Shown: one piece after another, positions 52,495 to 62,467 of the stretch
Layout: each line of letters opens with the position of its first letter
Numbering within the stretch: the stretch's first letter is position 1
NCBI RefSeq assembly: GCF_001429605.1
Contig: NZ_LMSS01000001.1
Coordinates: forward strand, 681,469 to 745,468
Direction: 5' to 3'
Origin: Phycicoccus sp. Soil802
GTDB lineage: Bacteria > Actinomycetota > Actinomycetes > Actinomycetales > Dermatophilaceae
Length of the DNA: 64,000 nt
Notes under the pieces: generated by a model
Told to the model about the DNA's origin: nothing
Seen by the model: the letters and a program-made list of their open reading frames with translations, nothing else
The model's database searches: none
Made by a program: the position numbers and the translations under genes

Positions 52495-53643
52495 GTGGCC
52501 ACCGACGCACTGCGCTCGCTGTGGGTCGAACCCCGACCCACGGACCCCCCGGACAGAGGGCCTCGGGACTGGGCCATGGTCGCGGCCTTCTTCTGCTGGT
52601 CAGGGCTCGAAACACTGCTGCGCCAGGACATGGCGCCTCCCCCGCTGTTGCTGCTCGCTGCGCTGGCCGCCGTCGCCCCACTGCCGTGGCGACGTGCGCA
52701 CCCGCTCGCGGCGGCTGCGGTGGCGTTCGGCCCGTTGACGGTGGTCGACCTCGTCAGGATCCTCACCGGATCGCACGGCGCTCTGCCCTCGAGTGTGTCG
52801 GCCACCCTGGTCCTGACCTACGCGCTGTTCCGGTGGGGCTCCGGTCGGGAGGCCGCAGGCGGTCTCGCCGTGATCCTCGTCTGGCTGCCAATCACCAACG
52901 TCGCCGACCCTGTGAGCCTGGCCGAGAGGGTCGCGGCGTACGCGTTCTTCCTGTTCGCCGCAGCGCTGGGGGCCGCGATCCGCTATCGCGCGAGGATCCG
53001 ACTCCGCGACATCGACGAAGCCAAGGCCCGCGAGCGCGAGCAGCTCGCGCGCGAGCTCCACGACACCGTCGCCCATCACGTTTCGGGCATCGCCATCCAG
53101 GCTCAGGCGGGCCGGGCCATCGCGGCCGCCCACCCCGATCGGGCCATCGAAGCCCTGGCCACCATCGAGGACGCGGCCACCCGGACGCTGACCGAGCTGC
53201 GCGCCATCGTCGGTGTGTTGCGGGCATCGCAGCACACCGAGTTCGAGCCGCAGCCGGGCGTGGCCGAGGTCGAGCAGCTCGCCAGCGATGGCCAGACCCG
53301 TCCCTGCGTCGAGGTGACGCTCGCCGGGGAGCTCGACGATCTCAGCCCCGCGGTCGGGGCCGCCATCTACCGCCTCGCCCAGGAGTCCATCACCAACGCT
53401 CGCCGGCACGCCCGCCACGCCACCCAGGTCACCGTGGCCGTCACAGGAGACGCGGACCAGGTGCGGCTGACCGTCGACGACGACGGCGCGTCCGGCCCCA
53501 CCGGCCGCGCCCCAGCCGGCTACGGCCTGGTCGGGATGCGCGAGCGCGCCACCCTGCTCGGTGGCACGTTCCACGCCGGCCCCACCGCCGGCCGGGGCTG
53601 GCGGGTCGAAGCGAACCTGCCCCGAACGGCGACGTCACGATGA
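52495..53643 (+). CDS. NarL-type sensor histidine kinase (HisKA_3)
   Basis: A 382-residue kinase: four to five N-terminal helices (residues ~20-160), a short coiled segment, the HisKA_3 box ELARELHDTVAHHVSGIAIQ with the phosphoacceptor His, and a HATPase domain (LAQESITNARRHA, VDDDGASGP, YGLVGMRERATLLGG). Membrane-embedded sensing without a large extracytoplasmic domain. Overlaps the regulator (ATGA), so the two form a classic pair. Confidence 0.93.
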   Translation: MATDALRSLWVEPRPTDPPDRGPRDWAMVAAFFCWSGLETLLRQDMAPPPLLLLAALAAVAPLPWRRAHPLAAAAVAFGPLTVVDLVRILTGSHGALPSSVSATLVLTYALFRWGSGREAAGGLAVILVWLPITNVADPVSLAERVAAYAFFLFAAALGAAIRYRARIRLRDIDEAKAREREQLARELHDTVAHHVSGIAIQAQAGRAIAAAHPDRAIEALATIEDAATRTLTELRAIVGVLRASQHTEFEPQPGVAEVEQLASDGQTRPCVEVTLAGELDDLSPAVGAAIYRLAQESITNARRHARHATQVTVAVTGDADQVRLTVDDDGASGPTGRAPAGYGLVGMRERATLLGGTFHAGPTAGRGWRVEANLPRTATSR

Positions 53644-54299
53644 GCATCCGGGTCCTCATCGCCGACGACCAGCCGATCGTGCGCACCGGGCTGACGATGC
53701 TCCTCGACGCCCAACCCGACATCGAGGTCGTCGGCGCGGCCGCCGACGGGCGAGAGGCGGTGCGCCTGGCGCTCGAGCTGCGCCCCGACGTCGGCCTGTT
53801 CGACATCCGGATGCCGCTGATGGACGGCATCGAAGCCACCCGCCGACTCGCCGGCCCCGACGTCATCGACCCGTTGCCGATCGTGGTCATCACCACGTTC
53901 GACCTCGACGAGTACGTCCACGGCGCGCTCAAGGCCGGCGCCCGCGGATTCCTCCTCAAGGACGCCGGACCCGCCCTGTTGACCCAGGCCATCCACGCCG
54001 CTGCCGAGGGAGACGCACTGATCGCACCCAATGTGACCGTCCGACTCCTCGCCACCTTCGCGCAGACCCAGACCTCACCGCCCCGCCAGCCGATCGAACC
54101 GCTCACGGCCCGCGAGGAGGAAGTCCTCCTGCCGGTAGCCCAGGGCCGGACCAACAGCGAGATCGCCTCTGAGCTCTACATCACCCCCAGCACCGTCAAG
54201 GCCCACCTCGCCAGCCTGATGAGGAAGCTCGGCGCCCGCAACCGCGTCGAGGTCGCCATCTGGGCCCACGAGACCGGCCGAGTGCAGGCGCGAAACTGA
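53640..54299 (+). CDS. NarL/FixJ-family response regulator
   Basis: A 219-residue regulator: receiver with ADDQ, phospho-acceptor Asp in VGLFDIRMPLMDG and Lys in LLKDAG; LuxR-type helix-turn-helix at the end (LTAREEEVLLPVAQGRTNSE, ITPSTVKAHLASLMRKLGA). ATG at 53640 is coupled to the kinase. Probably regulates itself and perhaps the divergent DUF6326 gene. Confidence 0.94.
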   Translation: MSIRVLIADDQPIVRTGLTMLLDAQPDIEVVGAAADGREAVRLALELRPDVGLFDIRMPLMDGIEATRRLAGPDVIDPLPIVVITTFDLDEYVHGALKAGARGFLLKDAGPALLTQAIHAAAEGDALIAPNVTVRLLATFAQTQTSPPRQPIEPLTAREEEVLLPVAQGRTNSEIASELYITPSTVKAHLASLMRKLGARNRVEVAIWAHETGRVQARN

Positions 54300-54605
54300 C
54301 CACTGCCTGGAGTCGTTTCCTCAGGTCACGTGGGTGCCGTAGGCGGGAATTCGCCCAGTGGAATGCCGCTGAGGAGTCTGGCCAGCGACAGCCAGTTGGC
54401 TCGATGTCGGCCGTCATCAGCGGAGGCCTGGATGTGTCCACCGGCTCGCGCCCCGATGGCATCGCAGTGCGGCTGGAGCCTCTGCCGCGCTCGCTGCCAC
54501 CACGCGGCTTTCCGGCACCACTTTGACGCAGGCACCGTTGTGCCGAACCTCCCGTCTTGCCGAGGAGCGTGGCGCGGGGACGCGGCGGTCCTGTCCGTCC
54601 GTTCG
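54300..54605. other. Intergenic stretch without supported features
   Basis: About 306 bases between convergent gene ends. No gene, strong hairpin or repeat is visible; open frames here are short and not protein-like. Confidence 0.5.
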
Positions 54606-55592
<987 letters not shown>

Positions 55593-55736
55593 GATCGGGT
55601 ACTTCCTTCACTGTCTGAATCGTCGGTTGTGACGACCCACCCACAGAACCAGCGCACCGAACGAGGGAGGAAGACACTGACAAGAGTGGTACTGACAGTG
55701 ACCCCTCGACGACCCCGCAGACCCGTATCCGGTCCG

Positions 55737-55742
55737 TAGGGT
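55737..55742 (+). promoter_or_regulatory. Leaderless-type -10 box of the MmyB-type regulator
   Basis: TAGGGT, six bases before the ATG at 55749. Confidence 0.45.
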
Positions 55743-55748
55743 GAACAC

Positions 55749-56663
55749 ATGACCAGCGAACGGGACCGGGATGTTCGCGGTGACGTGCGCACCCAGATCC
55801 GCGAGTTTCTGACGAGCCGACGCGCTCGAATCACCCCGCAGCAGGCCGGGCTCCCGACCTTCGACACGGCTCGACGCCGAGTGCCAGGACTTCGCCGCGA
55901 AGAGACCGCAATGCTTGCCGGCATCTCCAGCGAGTACTACGTCCGACTCGAGCGCGGCGATGCCACCGGCATCTCCGAAGGCGTGGTCGAGGGCATCGTG
56001 CGTGCCTTGCAGCTCGACGAGGCTGAGCGTAGCCACCTCCTGGATCTGCTCAGCGTCGCCAGCAGCACGCGCCGCCCACGTCGGCGGCCAGCCGTCGCGC
56101 CGGTTCGTCCGACGGTGCAGCGGATCATCGACTCGATGGTCGGCACGCCTGCGTTCGTGATCAACGGCCGGCTCGACGTGCTGGCCTCGAACGAACTCGG
56201 GCGAGCCCTCTACGCGCCGATCTACCAGGAGGCCACCGACCCTCCGAACAACGCGCGGTTCATCTTCCTCAACCCCCACGCGGCACGGTTCTGGCCGGAC
56301 TGGGACAAGGCCGCCAACGACACCGTCGCCATGCTGCGAACCGAGGCCGGGCGGGACCCCTACGACCGCGACCTGTCCGACCTCGTCGGGGAGCTCTCGA
56401 CCCGCAGCGACGCGTTCCGGATGCGATGGGCTGACCACAACGTCCGGCTCCATGTCACAGGCCGCAAAGCCATCCATCACCCCACCGTCGGTGACCTCGA
56501 CCTACCCTTCGAATTCTTACCGCTCCCAAGTGACCCCGGTCAGAGCCTGCTGACCTACACAGCTGAACCTGGCTCCCCGACGCAGGAGGCCCTTGATCTG
56601 CTGGCGAGCTGGACAGCCAGCGTTCGCGGCCCGGGGCTGAAGAGGACCGTCGAGGACGGCTGA
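55749..56663 (+). CDS. XRE-family regulator with MmyB-like ligand domain
   Basis: A 304-residue regulator. N-terminal helix-turn-helix (VPGLRREETAMLAGISSEYY, VRLERG) and a C-terminal PAS-like MmyB domain (VINGRLDVLASNELGRALYAP ... NNARFIFLNPHAARFWPDW ... RWADHNVRLHVTGRKAIHHP). Members usually repress an adjacent oxidoreductase and may bind a fatty-acid-like ligand. The divergent aldo/keto reductase is the obvious target. Confidence 0.92.
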   Translation: MTSERDRDVRGDVRTQIREFLTSRRARITPQQAGLPTFDTARRRVPGLRREETAMLAGISSEYYVRLERGDATGISEGVVEGIVRALQLDEAERSHLLDLLSVASSTRRPRRRPAVAPVRPTVQRIIDSMVGTPAFVINGRLDVLASNELGRALYAPIYQEATDPPNNARFIFLNPHAARFWPDWDKAANDTVAMLRTEAGRDPYDRDLSDLVGELSTRSDAFRMRWADHNVRLHVTGRKAIHHPTVGDLDLPFEFLPLPSDPGQSLLTYTAEPGSPTQEALDLLASWTASVRGPGLKRTVEDG

Positions 56664-56923
56664 CCCTGATGTCCGTGTTCGAGCCGTGGTCAACGTTGCG
56701 TCATAGCGCCGCTTGCGTCGCATTGATGCTGGGTGGTCGATTGCCTTGACATGATGACGAGCATGACGGGACACCTGGCAGCGGACAGCTATGAGGACTC
56801 GGGTGAAAGGCGCGGACGCAAGCACATGTGGAGACAGCCGACTCCGGGTATCGAGCCGCGCGGGTGTCACGGGGACCGGCAGGCCTGTCCCAAGTCACGC
56901 TCGTCGGCGCACGCTGAGCCGTG

Positions 56924-58168
56924 ATGCCCCCAGCCAGTCCCGCTGACGACGCCCACGCAACCGAGACCCGCGCCCTGCTGGCCCACCTCGGCACCGCCAT
57001 GATCGCGACCGGACAACCAGTGCAGGAGATCGAGGAGGAGCTCGCCGAGGTCGGCATCCAACTGGGCTACCCCGACATCCAGACAGCAGTCGGTCCCACG
57101 GGCCTGGTCGTCACCCTCACCGAAGGGGGTCCCTCAACGTATCGGTCGGCTCCCCCTGGTATGCGCCTCCACCAGTCCGCGAGCGTGCGCCGAATCCGCT
57201 ACCAACTGATCCGTGGCGTGCTCGCGCCCGGCGCCGCCCGCGAGCAGCTCGCGGCGGTTGCGCGTCGCCCTGTCCGGCACCCGCAGTGGTTGGTCGCCCT
57301 GGCCTGGCCCGTGCTCGCCGTCGGTATTGCGCTGATCCTGCAACCCGGCTGGGCCAACGTCGCCGCGGCCGCGGTGGGGGCAGTCATCGTGTTTGTGCTC
57401 GTCCAGCTGGCGGAGCGGTACCAAGTGGTGAAATCGCTGCTGCCGACGCTTGCCGCGTTCGCGGTCTCCTTGGCTGTCTTCGGCGCCGCCAACGCCGGCC
57501 TGCTCGAGGGCCCGTTGCGAACCGTATTGCCGCCACTGGCGGTCCTGCTCCCCGGAGCGCTGGTCGTCAACGGCATGTCAGAGCTCGCCGCCGGACACAT
57601 GCAGGCTGGGTCGGCCAGGCTCACCTACGGCCTGGTGCAGCTGGGGTTGTTCGCGGTGGGACTGCTCATGGCTACCGCCCTGCTGCGGGTGCCGTCCGCG
57701 ACGCTGGCCAATGTCCGGGTCGACGAGATCGGGTGGAGCGGTGCGCCTGTCGGCCTGCTGCTCATCGGGTTGAGCATCTGCCTGATGGAGGGCGTGCCGC
57801 TGCGGATGCAGGGTTGGGTGTTGCTCGTGCTGAGCCTGGCCTTCGGCGCCCAGGTCGCCGGGCAACAGCTCGGCTCGATCGGCCTTGGAGGCTTCCTCGG
57901 GGCGATCGCGGCCAGCCTGGGGGCGAGCGTGGTAGAGCTCCGACGGCCGCAGCTGGCACGCCTTGTGCTGTTCCTGCCGGCGTTCTGGCTGCTCGTGCCC
58001 GGAAGCCTAGGCCTCGTGGGCGTGACGGAACTCGCGGCGGGTCGCGAGTCGGCCACCGACGTCGCCCTGGGCGTGCTCGGGGTCGTCATCGCCATCTCTC
58101 TCGGCCTGCTGGTGGGCTCCTCCCTCGGCAGTTCCCTGCGGGGGCGGCTGGCCGCGCACCCCACGTAA
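56924..58168 (+). CDS. ThrE-family threonine/serine exporter
   Basis: A 414-residue protein of the ThrE family: an N-terminal cytosolic domain of about 110 residues (LLAHLGTAMIATGQPVQEIE) followed by about ten hydrophobic helices, in the two-part ThrE_1/ThrE_2 layout known from Corynebacterium glutamicum ThrE. Exports threonine, serine or related compounds by proton antiport. ATG at 56924 is chosen; GTG at 56921 is adjacent and equally possible. The 260 bases upstream (56664-56923) hold no supported gene. Confidence 0.87.
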   Translation: MPPASPADDAHATETRALLAHLGTAMIATGQPVQEIEEELAEVGIQLGYPDIQTAVGPTGLVVTLTEGGPSTYRSAPPGMRLHQSASVRRIRYQLIRGVLAPGAAREQLAAVARRPVRHPQWLVALAWPVLAVGIALILQPGWANVAAAAVGAVIVFVLVQLAERYQVVKSLLPTLAAFAVSLAVFGAANAGLLEGPLRTVLPPLAVLLPGALVVNGMSELAAGHMQAGSARLTYGLVQLGLFAVGLLMATALLRVPSATLANVRVDEIGWSGAPVGLLLIGLSICLMEGVPLRMQGWVLLVLSLAFGAQVAGQQLGSIGLGGFLGAIAASLGASVVELRRPQLARLVLFLPAFWLLVPGSLGLVGVTELAAGRESATDVALGVLGVVIAISLGLLVGSSLGSSLRGRLAAHPT

Positions 58169-58366
58169 GCCATCACGAACAACTCTGCCGATGCACGAGA
58201 GGGGCCTCTGCGGAACAAGCGACACCAGCTCGCAGCGTTGCTTCCAAAGGCGCACCCATTCCTCGAGAAGCGCGTCTATCCGCCGCGTAGCAGCCGAGGC
58301 AGTTCCCCTTTGAGGGATCTACCGCGGACCGGATCGCTCGCTGGATGAGACGCAGGCCATTTAGGA

Positions 58367-58394
58367 TGCACTTGAAAGTGCAGTATGCTGCACT
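58367..58394 (+). promoter_or_regulatory. Overlapping palindromic operators on the XRE-cupin promoter
   Basis: TGCACTTGAAAGTGCA (58367-58382, 7-bp arms) overlaps AGTGCAG-TATG-CTGCACT (58377-58394, 7-bp arms). The second dyad encloses the -10 box TATGCT (58384-58389), which is six bases from the ATG at 58396. Binding there would block the promoter, so autoregulation by the encoded XRE protein is likely (inference). Confidence 0.65.
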
Positions 58395-58395
58395 G

Positions 58396-59001
58396 ATGGA
58401 CGAAGATGCGACGGCACTCTCGGTGTCCATTGGAGCGCGGGTAAGGGACCTGAGGCATGCCCGGCGTTGGACGCTGGACCAACTCGCTGCGGCGGCGGGC
58501 GTCAGCCGACGCATGGTGGTCAACGTCGAGCAGGGGACCGCTAACCCCGGCGTCGGGACGCTCCTTCGGATCAGCGACGCGTTGGGTGTCGGGCTTCCGG
58601 CGCTGGTCGAGCAGCCCGAACCCAAGCGGGTGAAGGTGACTCGCCGAGGTGCGGGTGCCGCCCTGTGGACCGGAAGGGCCGGCGGCCGCGGGGTGCTGGT
58701 GGCCGGTACCCAGCCGCCGGATGTGCTTGAGCTTTGGGACTGGACGTTGGGTCCAGGTGACGAGCACCGTAGCGAAGCGCACACCGCCGGGACCAAGGAA
58801 CTCATCCAGGTCCTGAAGGGTGCGGTCACCCTCGAGGTCGCCGACCAGTCCATCGTCCTGCAGACCGGTGACGCAGTCTCCTTCCCCGGCGACGTCGCAC
58901 ACGCATACGCCAACCCGCGAACCAAGGACGCGAGGTTCTCCCTGACCGTATTCGAGCCCGGCGTCGGGACGTCAACCGGGACGGAGGCTCACAGTGGCTG
59001 A
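58396..59001 (+). CDS. XRE-cupin transcriptional regulator
   Basis: A 201-residue regulator: XRE helix-turn-helix (WTLDQLAAAAGVSRRMVVNV, then EQGTANPGVGTLLRISDALG) and a C-terminal cupin barrel (WTLGPGDEHRSEAHTAGTKE, LEVADQSIVLQTGDAVSFPG) that would sense a small ligand. ATG at 58396, leaderless-type. It is followed by an FMN-binding regulator-like gene and an EamA exporter, so the group may control efflux of an amino acid or similar metabolite. Confidence 0.92.
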   Translation: MDEDATALSVSIGARVRDLRHARRWTLDQLAAAAGVSRRMVVNVEQGTANPGVGTLLRISDALGVGLPALVEQPEPKRVKVTRRGAGAALWTGRAGGRGVLVAGTQPPDVLELWDWTLGPGDEHRSEAHTAGTKELIQVLKGAVTLEVADQSIVLQTGDAVSFPGDVAHAYANPRTKDARFSLTVFEPGVGTSTGTEAHSG

Positions 59002-59120
59002 CACCGCCCGCCTCGAGACCCTCCTCGAGGCGCCGTCGCTCCACGACGCCGGCGACGCACTGCCATGCACGAGTCCGGACCACACCTCAAGCCGCACCGC
59101 CACCCCTGAAGGACACTGAC

Positions 59121-59786
59121 ATGCTCATCCACCCGTGGGACGCCGCCCTCGACACCGCAGAATGGCAGCAGTGGCTCGCCTCCACCGACCGGTTCGGGGT
59201 GCTCGCCGTCAACAACCTCGACCCAGCTCAGGCGCCGTTGGTGCTGCCCACGCACTTCAGCATGGCCGGTGAGGAACTACTCATGCACCTCGCCCGACCC
59301 AACCCCGTCTGGGCACACCTCGAAACCGCTTCGCAGGTACGCCTGGCCGTGGTCGGCGACTACGCCTACATCCCCACCCACTGGCGCGCCAAGGCAGGCG
59401 GCCCCGACGAGGACGGCGTCCCCACCAGCTACTACACCTCAGTGCAGTTCGTATGCCGCCCCACCATCATCGACGACCCCCAGGGCAAGGTGAGCATCCT
59501 CGACACGCAGCTCGCAGACCTCCAACCAGAAGGTGGCCACGCGCAGCTGTCCGTCGACGCACCGCCCTACGGACGCATGCTCTCGGGAATCCGCGGCATC
59601 CGCCTGCAGATCCTGGGGATCGATGCGAAGTTCAAGTACGACGACGCCAACCCCGTCGACCACCGAACGCGGGTCAGCGACCGCCTCGACGAACGTGACC
59701 ACGCCCTCGACCGGGGCGCCGCCACACAACAACGCCGACGTTTGGGCCGGATCGGGGACTGGAAGTCCCACCGGGACCGACCATGA
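59121..59786 (+). CDS. FMN-binding negative regulator-like protein (PAI2 family)
   Basis: A 221-residue protein with the PAI2/FMN-binding split barrel: PLVLPTHFSMAGEELLMHLA, ARPNPVWAHLETASQVRLAV, VGDYAYIPTHWRAKAG. The C-terminal 40 residues are basic and disordered-looking. B. subtilis PAI2 affects sporulation and protease genes, but most members are uncharacterised flavoproteins. ATG at 59121 with GAAGGA. Ends in an ATGA overlap with the exporter, so the two are coupled. Confidence 0.88.
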   Translation: MLIHPWDAALDTAEWQQWLASTDRFGVLAVNNLDPAQAPLVLPTHFSMAGEELLMHLARPNPVWAHLETASQVRLAVVGDYAYIPTHWRAKAGGPDEDGVPTSYYTSVQFVCRPTIIDDPQGKVSILDTQLADLQPEGGHAQLSVDAPPYGRMLSGIRGIRLQILGIDAKFKYDDANPVDHRTRVSDRLDERDHALDRGAATQQRRRLGRIGDWKSHRDRP

Positions 59787-60685
59787 CCGCCCGTCTCCCG
59801 CCCATCGCGGTCCCACCATGGGCGCTGGCCCTGGCCGCGATGTTCTCCGTCCAGCTCGGCTCCGCCCTGTCAGTAGACGTCATCCACGCTGTCGGCGCGG
59901 CCGGGACCGCGTGGCTGCGGCTCAGCATGGGCGCGATCGTCTTCCTCCTCCTCGCCCGCCCACCCCTACGTCAGGTGCGCCGGCACGACGTACCAGCCTT
60001 GGTGGGCCTCGGGGTCACCACGGGACTGGTCACCATCGCATTCCTCGCCGCCATCGAGCGCATCCCCCTCGGCACAGCGGTCGCCATCGAGTTTGTCGGC
60101 CCCTTGACCGTGGCGGCTATCCGCGCGCACTCCCGACGAGCCCTGGCCTGGCCGGCGCTGGGCCTGCTCGGTGTCATGCTGCTCACCGAGCCCTGGCACG
60201 GACACCTCAACCCGGCAGGGGTGGGCTTCGCAGCCTTCGCCGCGCTCGGCTGGGCCACCTACATCATCCTCACCCAGCACGTCGGCGACCGGTTCAGTGG
60301 CCTCGGCGGACTGTCCATCACCGTTCCCATCGCCGCCCTCACCGCCGCCACCATCGGCATCCCCCAAGCAGCCGGTCACATCACGCCCAGCATCCTGGCC
60401 GCCGCTGCCGGACTCGCTCTCCTACTACCGGTTCTGCCGTTCGCCCTCGAGATGCTGGCCCTGCGACGCATGACTACGACAGCGTTCGGGACTCTGATGG
60501 CCCTCGAACCCGCCATCGGTTTCGTCCTCGGACTGTTAGTCCTTCACCAGACTCCCGCAGCCATCCACATCGTCGGCATCATGTTGGTCGTCTGCGCCGG
60601 AGCCGCAGCCCAACGCCGAGGCCTTCGCAACCCTGAAACGGACCAAGGTGCAGACCTCGAACCCGAACTCCTGACATCGCAGTAG
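59783..60685 (+). CDS. EamA-family exporter (RhtA-like)
   Basis: A 300-residue transporter with ten helices in two EamA repeats (AMFSVQLGSALSVDVIHAVG, IPLGTAVAIEFVGPLTVAAI, GFAAFAALGWATYIILTQHV, FGTLMALEPAIGFVLGLLVL). The sequence closely recalls RhtA, the threonine/homoserine exporter. Coupled to the FMN-binding gene and downstream of the XRE-cupin regulator. A ThrE-type exporter lies 1.6 kb upstream, so two amino-acid exporters flank the regulator. Confidence 0.9.
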   Translation: MTARLPPIAVPPWALALAAMFSVQLGSALSVDVIHAVGAAGTAWLRLSMGAIVFLLLARPPLRQVRRHDVPALVGLGVTTGLVTIAFLAAIERIPLGTAVAIEFVGPLTVAAIRAHSRRALAWPALGLLGVMLLTEPWHGHLNPAGVGFAAFAALGWATYIILTQHVGDRFSGLGGLSITVPIAALTAATIGIPQAAGHITPSILAAAAGLALLLPVLPFALEMLALRRMTTTAFGTLMALEPAIGFVLGLLVLHQTPAAIHIVGIMLVVCAGAAAQRRGLRNPETDQGADLEPELLTSQ

Positions 60686-60909
60686 AGCGCACATTCCGCA
60701 CGACCTACATGACCGCCTATCCAACGACAGCGCGTCTTATCGCCGCGAGTCGGTTTTCCTGAAACGTCCTAGCCATGTCCCACGGTAAGTCTCGGTCTCC
60801 TCGTCTGCCGCATGGAGGGCATCACCAAGCCATCGAGGGTTGGGAGCGCGGCTGCCCTTTGGGACGCGAGCAACCCGTCCGTGCAAGAGGTACTCCGCAC
60901 GGTCGGCGC

Positions 60910-61131
60910 TTACCGGAAGTGACTGCCTAGCGCCCTGTCCCTCGCTCCCGCGCTGGGTGGCCTGGTCTTGGCATCGAGCTCCTGGTGCCAATCTCGGTGC
61001 ACCTGCAACGAGAGGTCGTCTCGCCACACGTAGCTGCCGCACGTCGAGCAGGTGAGCCCCCCTCCCGACCCGATCTCGACAAACCCGTCGGGCGTCTCAG
61101 CGGCGCCGCTGCCCGTCGCGTCCTCGCTCAT
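60910..61131 (-). CDS. Small Cys2-His2 protein, hypothetical
   Basis: A 73-residue protein with CSTCGSYVWRDDLSLQVHRDWH: a Cys-x2-Cys followed by His-x3-His, spaced like a small zinc finger. The surrounding DNA is less GC-rich than core genes. ATG at 61131 without a clear ribosome-binding site. The stretch just downstream (60737-60925) keeps protein-like sequence in another frame, so the gene may be frameshifted near its end. Function unknown. Confidence 0.5.
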   Translation of the reverse strand: MSEDATGSGAAETPDGFVEIGSGGGLTCSTCGSYVWRDDLSLQVHRDWHQELDAKTRPPSAGARDRALGSHFR

Positions 61132-61279
61132 CCGTCCACTGTCCCACAGCCAGGTAGGCCACCACGATCTACAGAGTCAGGGAATCGACGCAGTCTTCGG
61201 CGAGTCGTGCATGCCGATGCAGCCTGGAGGGTGTGAGCGGCCCGGGGAGAGGTCGTCGAAGCGCCGACGTCGCCACTGG

Positions 61280-61513
61280 TCACCAGTGTTCGAGGGCCTT
61301 ATGCCGGGCCAGCACCTCGTCCGCCTGCCCGGCTGGGCTGAACTCGCACGATCCTTCATGACCATGTTGCAAGGTGCACATCCCGCCGGTTGGCAGGTGG
61401 ACCTGGGCGCAGCCACCCTGTCGCGCCGCGGATTCGTCCACGGATGCGTTGTGCACCTGTGGGAGTTCGTCGGCGCGATGAGAGGCGCTGCGTGACGGTG
61501 AATCGGTGTCCAT
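61280..61513 (-). CDS. Small Cys/His-rich protein, hypothetical
   Basis: A 77-residue product ending with a GGMCTLQHGHEGSCEF motif, a Cys-Leu-x2-Gly-His-x-Gly-x-Cys pattern seen in small actinomycete proteins and likely metal-binding. ATG at 61513 is the best start. No helices or signal. Function unknown; it neighbours other small uncharacterised genes. Confidence 0.45.
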   Translation of the reverse strand: MDTDSPSRSASHRADELPQVHNASVDESAARQGGCAQVHLPTGGMCTLQHGHEGSCEFSPAGQADEVLARHKALEHW

Positions 61514-61879
61514 TGACGGACCAGCTAACTCCCCTCGCAGGCGAGAGGGCATTGGCCCCAAGCTGAGGCCCTGTTCACAGTATCGCCACGGCCCTGACGC
61601 CGTGTTGAACGTCCGCGCGCTGGACTGGCCGTGATCGCTGCGCTCAGCTCGACTTGGGCGATCATGGCCCTGAGTGACGGGCGACCAAGGCGGCGCTCCG
61701 CGCCGTAAGTGCCGGGGCCCCGCGCTCGGGCGCTTCGCGCCCTCTGCGCCCCCACTTTATTCACGTTCTTACCGCGATGAGGACGTGCGTCTTTCCGCCG
61801 CGTGCAGGCGAAACAGGGACCTGCCCTGGTGTCGATGAGACGACATGACGGTGAGGGGCGCCGGCGCCCATTTGCGGAG
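61514..61879. other. Non-coding stretch with stacked GC hairpins
   Basis: No convincing gene. It contains CGGCGC-TCC-GCGCCG (61691-61705), the palindrome GGGGCCCC (61714-61721) and GGGCGC-TTC-GCGCCC (61728-61742), then an AT-rich CTTTATTCACG. The stems are close enough to be a structured RNA, terminator array or remnant of a mobile element. Confidence 0.4.
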
Positions 61880-62266
61880 CTACTCGACGTGCTCGATGAG
61901 AAGGCGCTTGCCAGCTCGATCGCGGTAGGTGAAAGTCAGCGCCGCGGTGTCCCCAACCCATTTCTCTACGCCGCTGTTGGCCAATGCTTCGGACATCTCG
62001 ACGTATGAGGTCTCGCCATCACTGTGACGTCGGAGATGCTCGACTACAGAGGCCCGATCGCTCATCTCAGCCACAGTCAGCACTTCATGGTGCGCTGGCG
62101 AGGCGAGGCGCTGTCCGTCGTCGCCGTAGAACTCAGTGTGTCCGTCGAAGAGGAAAGAATCGAACCGCACGACCCCGATCGCTGCGAGACCGCGCATGTA
62201 GTCAGCCAACGAGGCGGCACGGCCGAGTCGAGCGTGGAGCTCGTCGATCTGAGCCAGGGTGAACAC
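61880..62266 (-). CDS. DUF1398-family protein
   Basis: A 128-residue cytosolic protein: FTLAQIDELHARLGRAASLA, DYMRGLAAIGVVRFDSFLFD, GHTEFYGDDGQRL. These are typical of DUF1398, a small family of unknown function present in many bacteria. GTG at 62266 is seven bases after TATTCT and lacks a ribosome-binding site. Confidence 0.8.
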   Translation of the reverse strand: MFTLAQIDELHARLGRAASLADYMRGLAAIGVVRFDSFLFDGHTEFYGDDGQRLASPAHHEVLTVAEMSDRASVVEHLRRHSDGETSYVEMSEALANSGVEKWVGDTAALTFTYRDRAGKRLLIEHVE

Positions 62267-62273
62267 GGTAAGG

Positions 62274-62279
62274 AGAATA
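62274..62279 (-). promoter_or_regulatory. Leaderless-type -10 box of the DUF1398 gene
   Basis: TATTCT (minus strand), seven bases before the GTG at 62266. Confidence 0.4.
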
Positions 62280-62467
62280 CTTGCGCGAGGGCTGTAGCCT
62301 GCCGAGCCGCGCTGCGAGCGCGCGTTGTCCGTGCCGACAGTCAGCGCCGAGGTGATGCGTCTTTTCGCCGCATTCGCTGGGCTGCGTTGTTGGCCGCGCG
62401 TTGTGCTTTGTCGCCGTCACGAACCTCGTTCGTGGAACCCCGGTGCGCGCTTGAATGTCTCATCGAC

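Noticed and set aside
56733-56924. Small 63-codon frame before the ThrE-type gene
   Set aside because: No ribosome-binding site, no recognisable motif, and it overlaps the next start; a TTGACA nearby lacks a matching -10.
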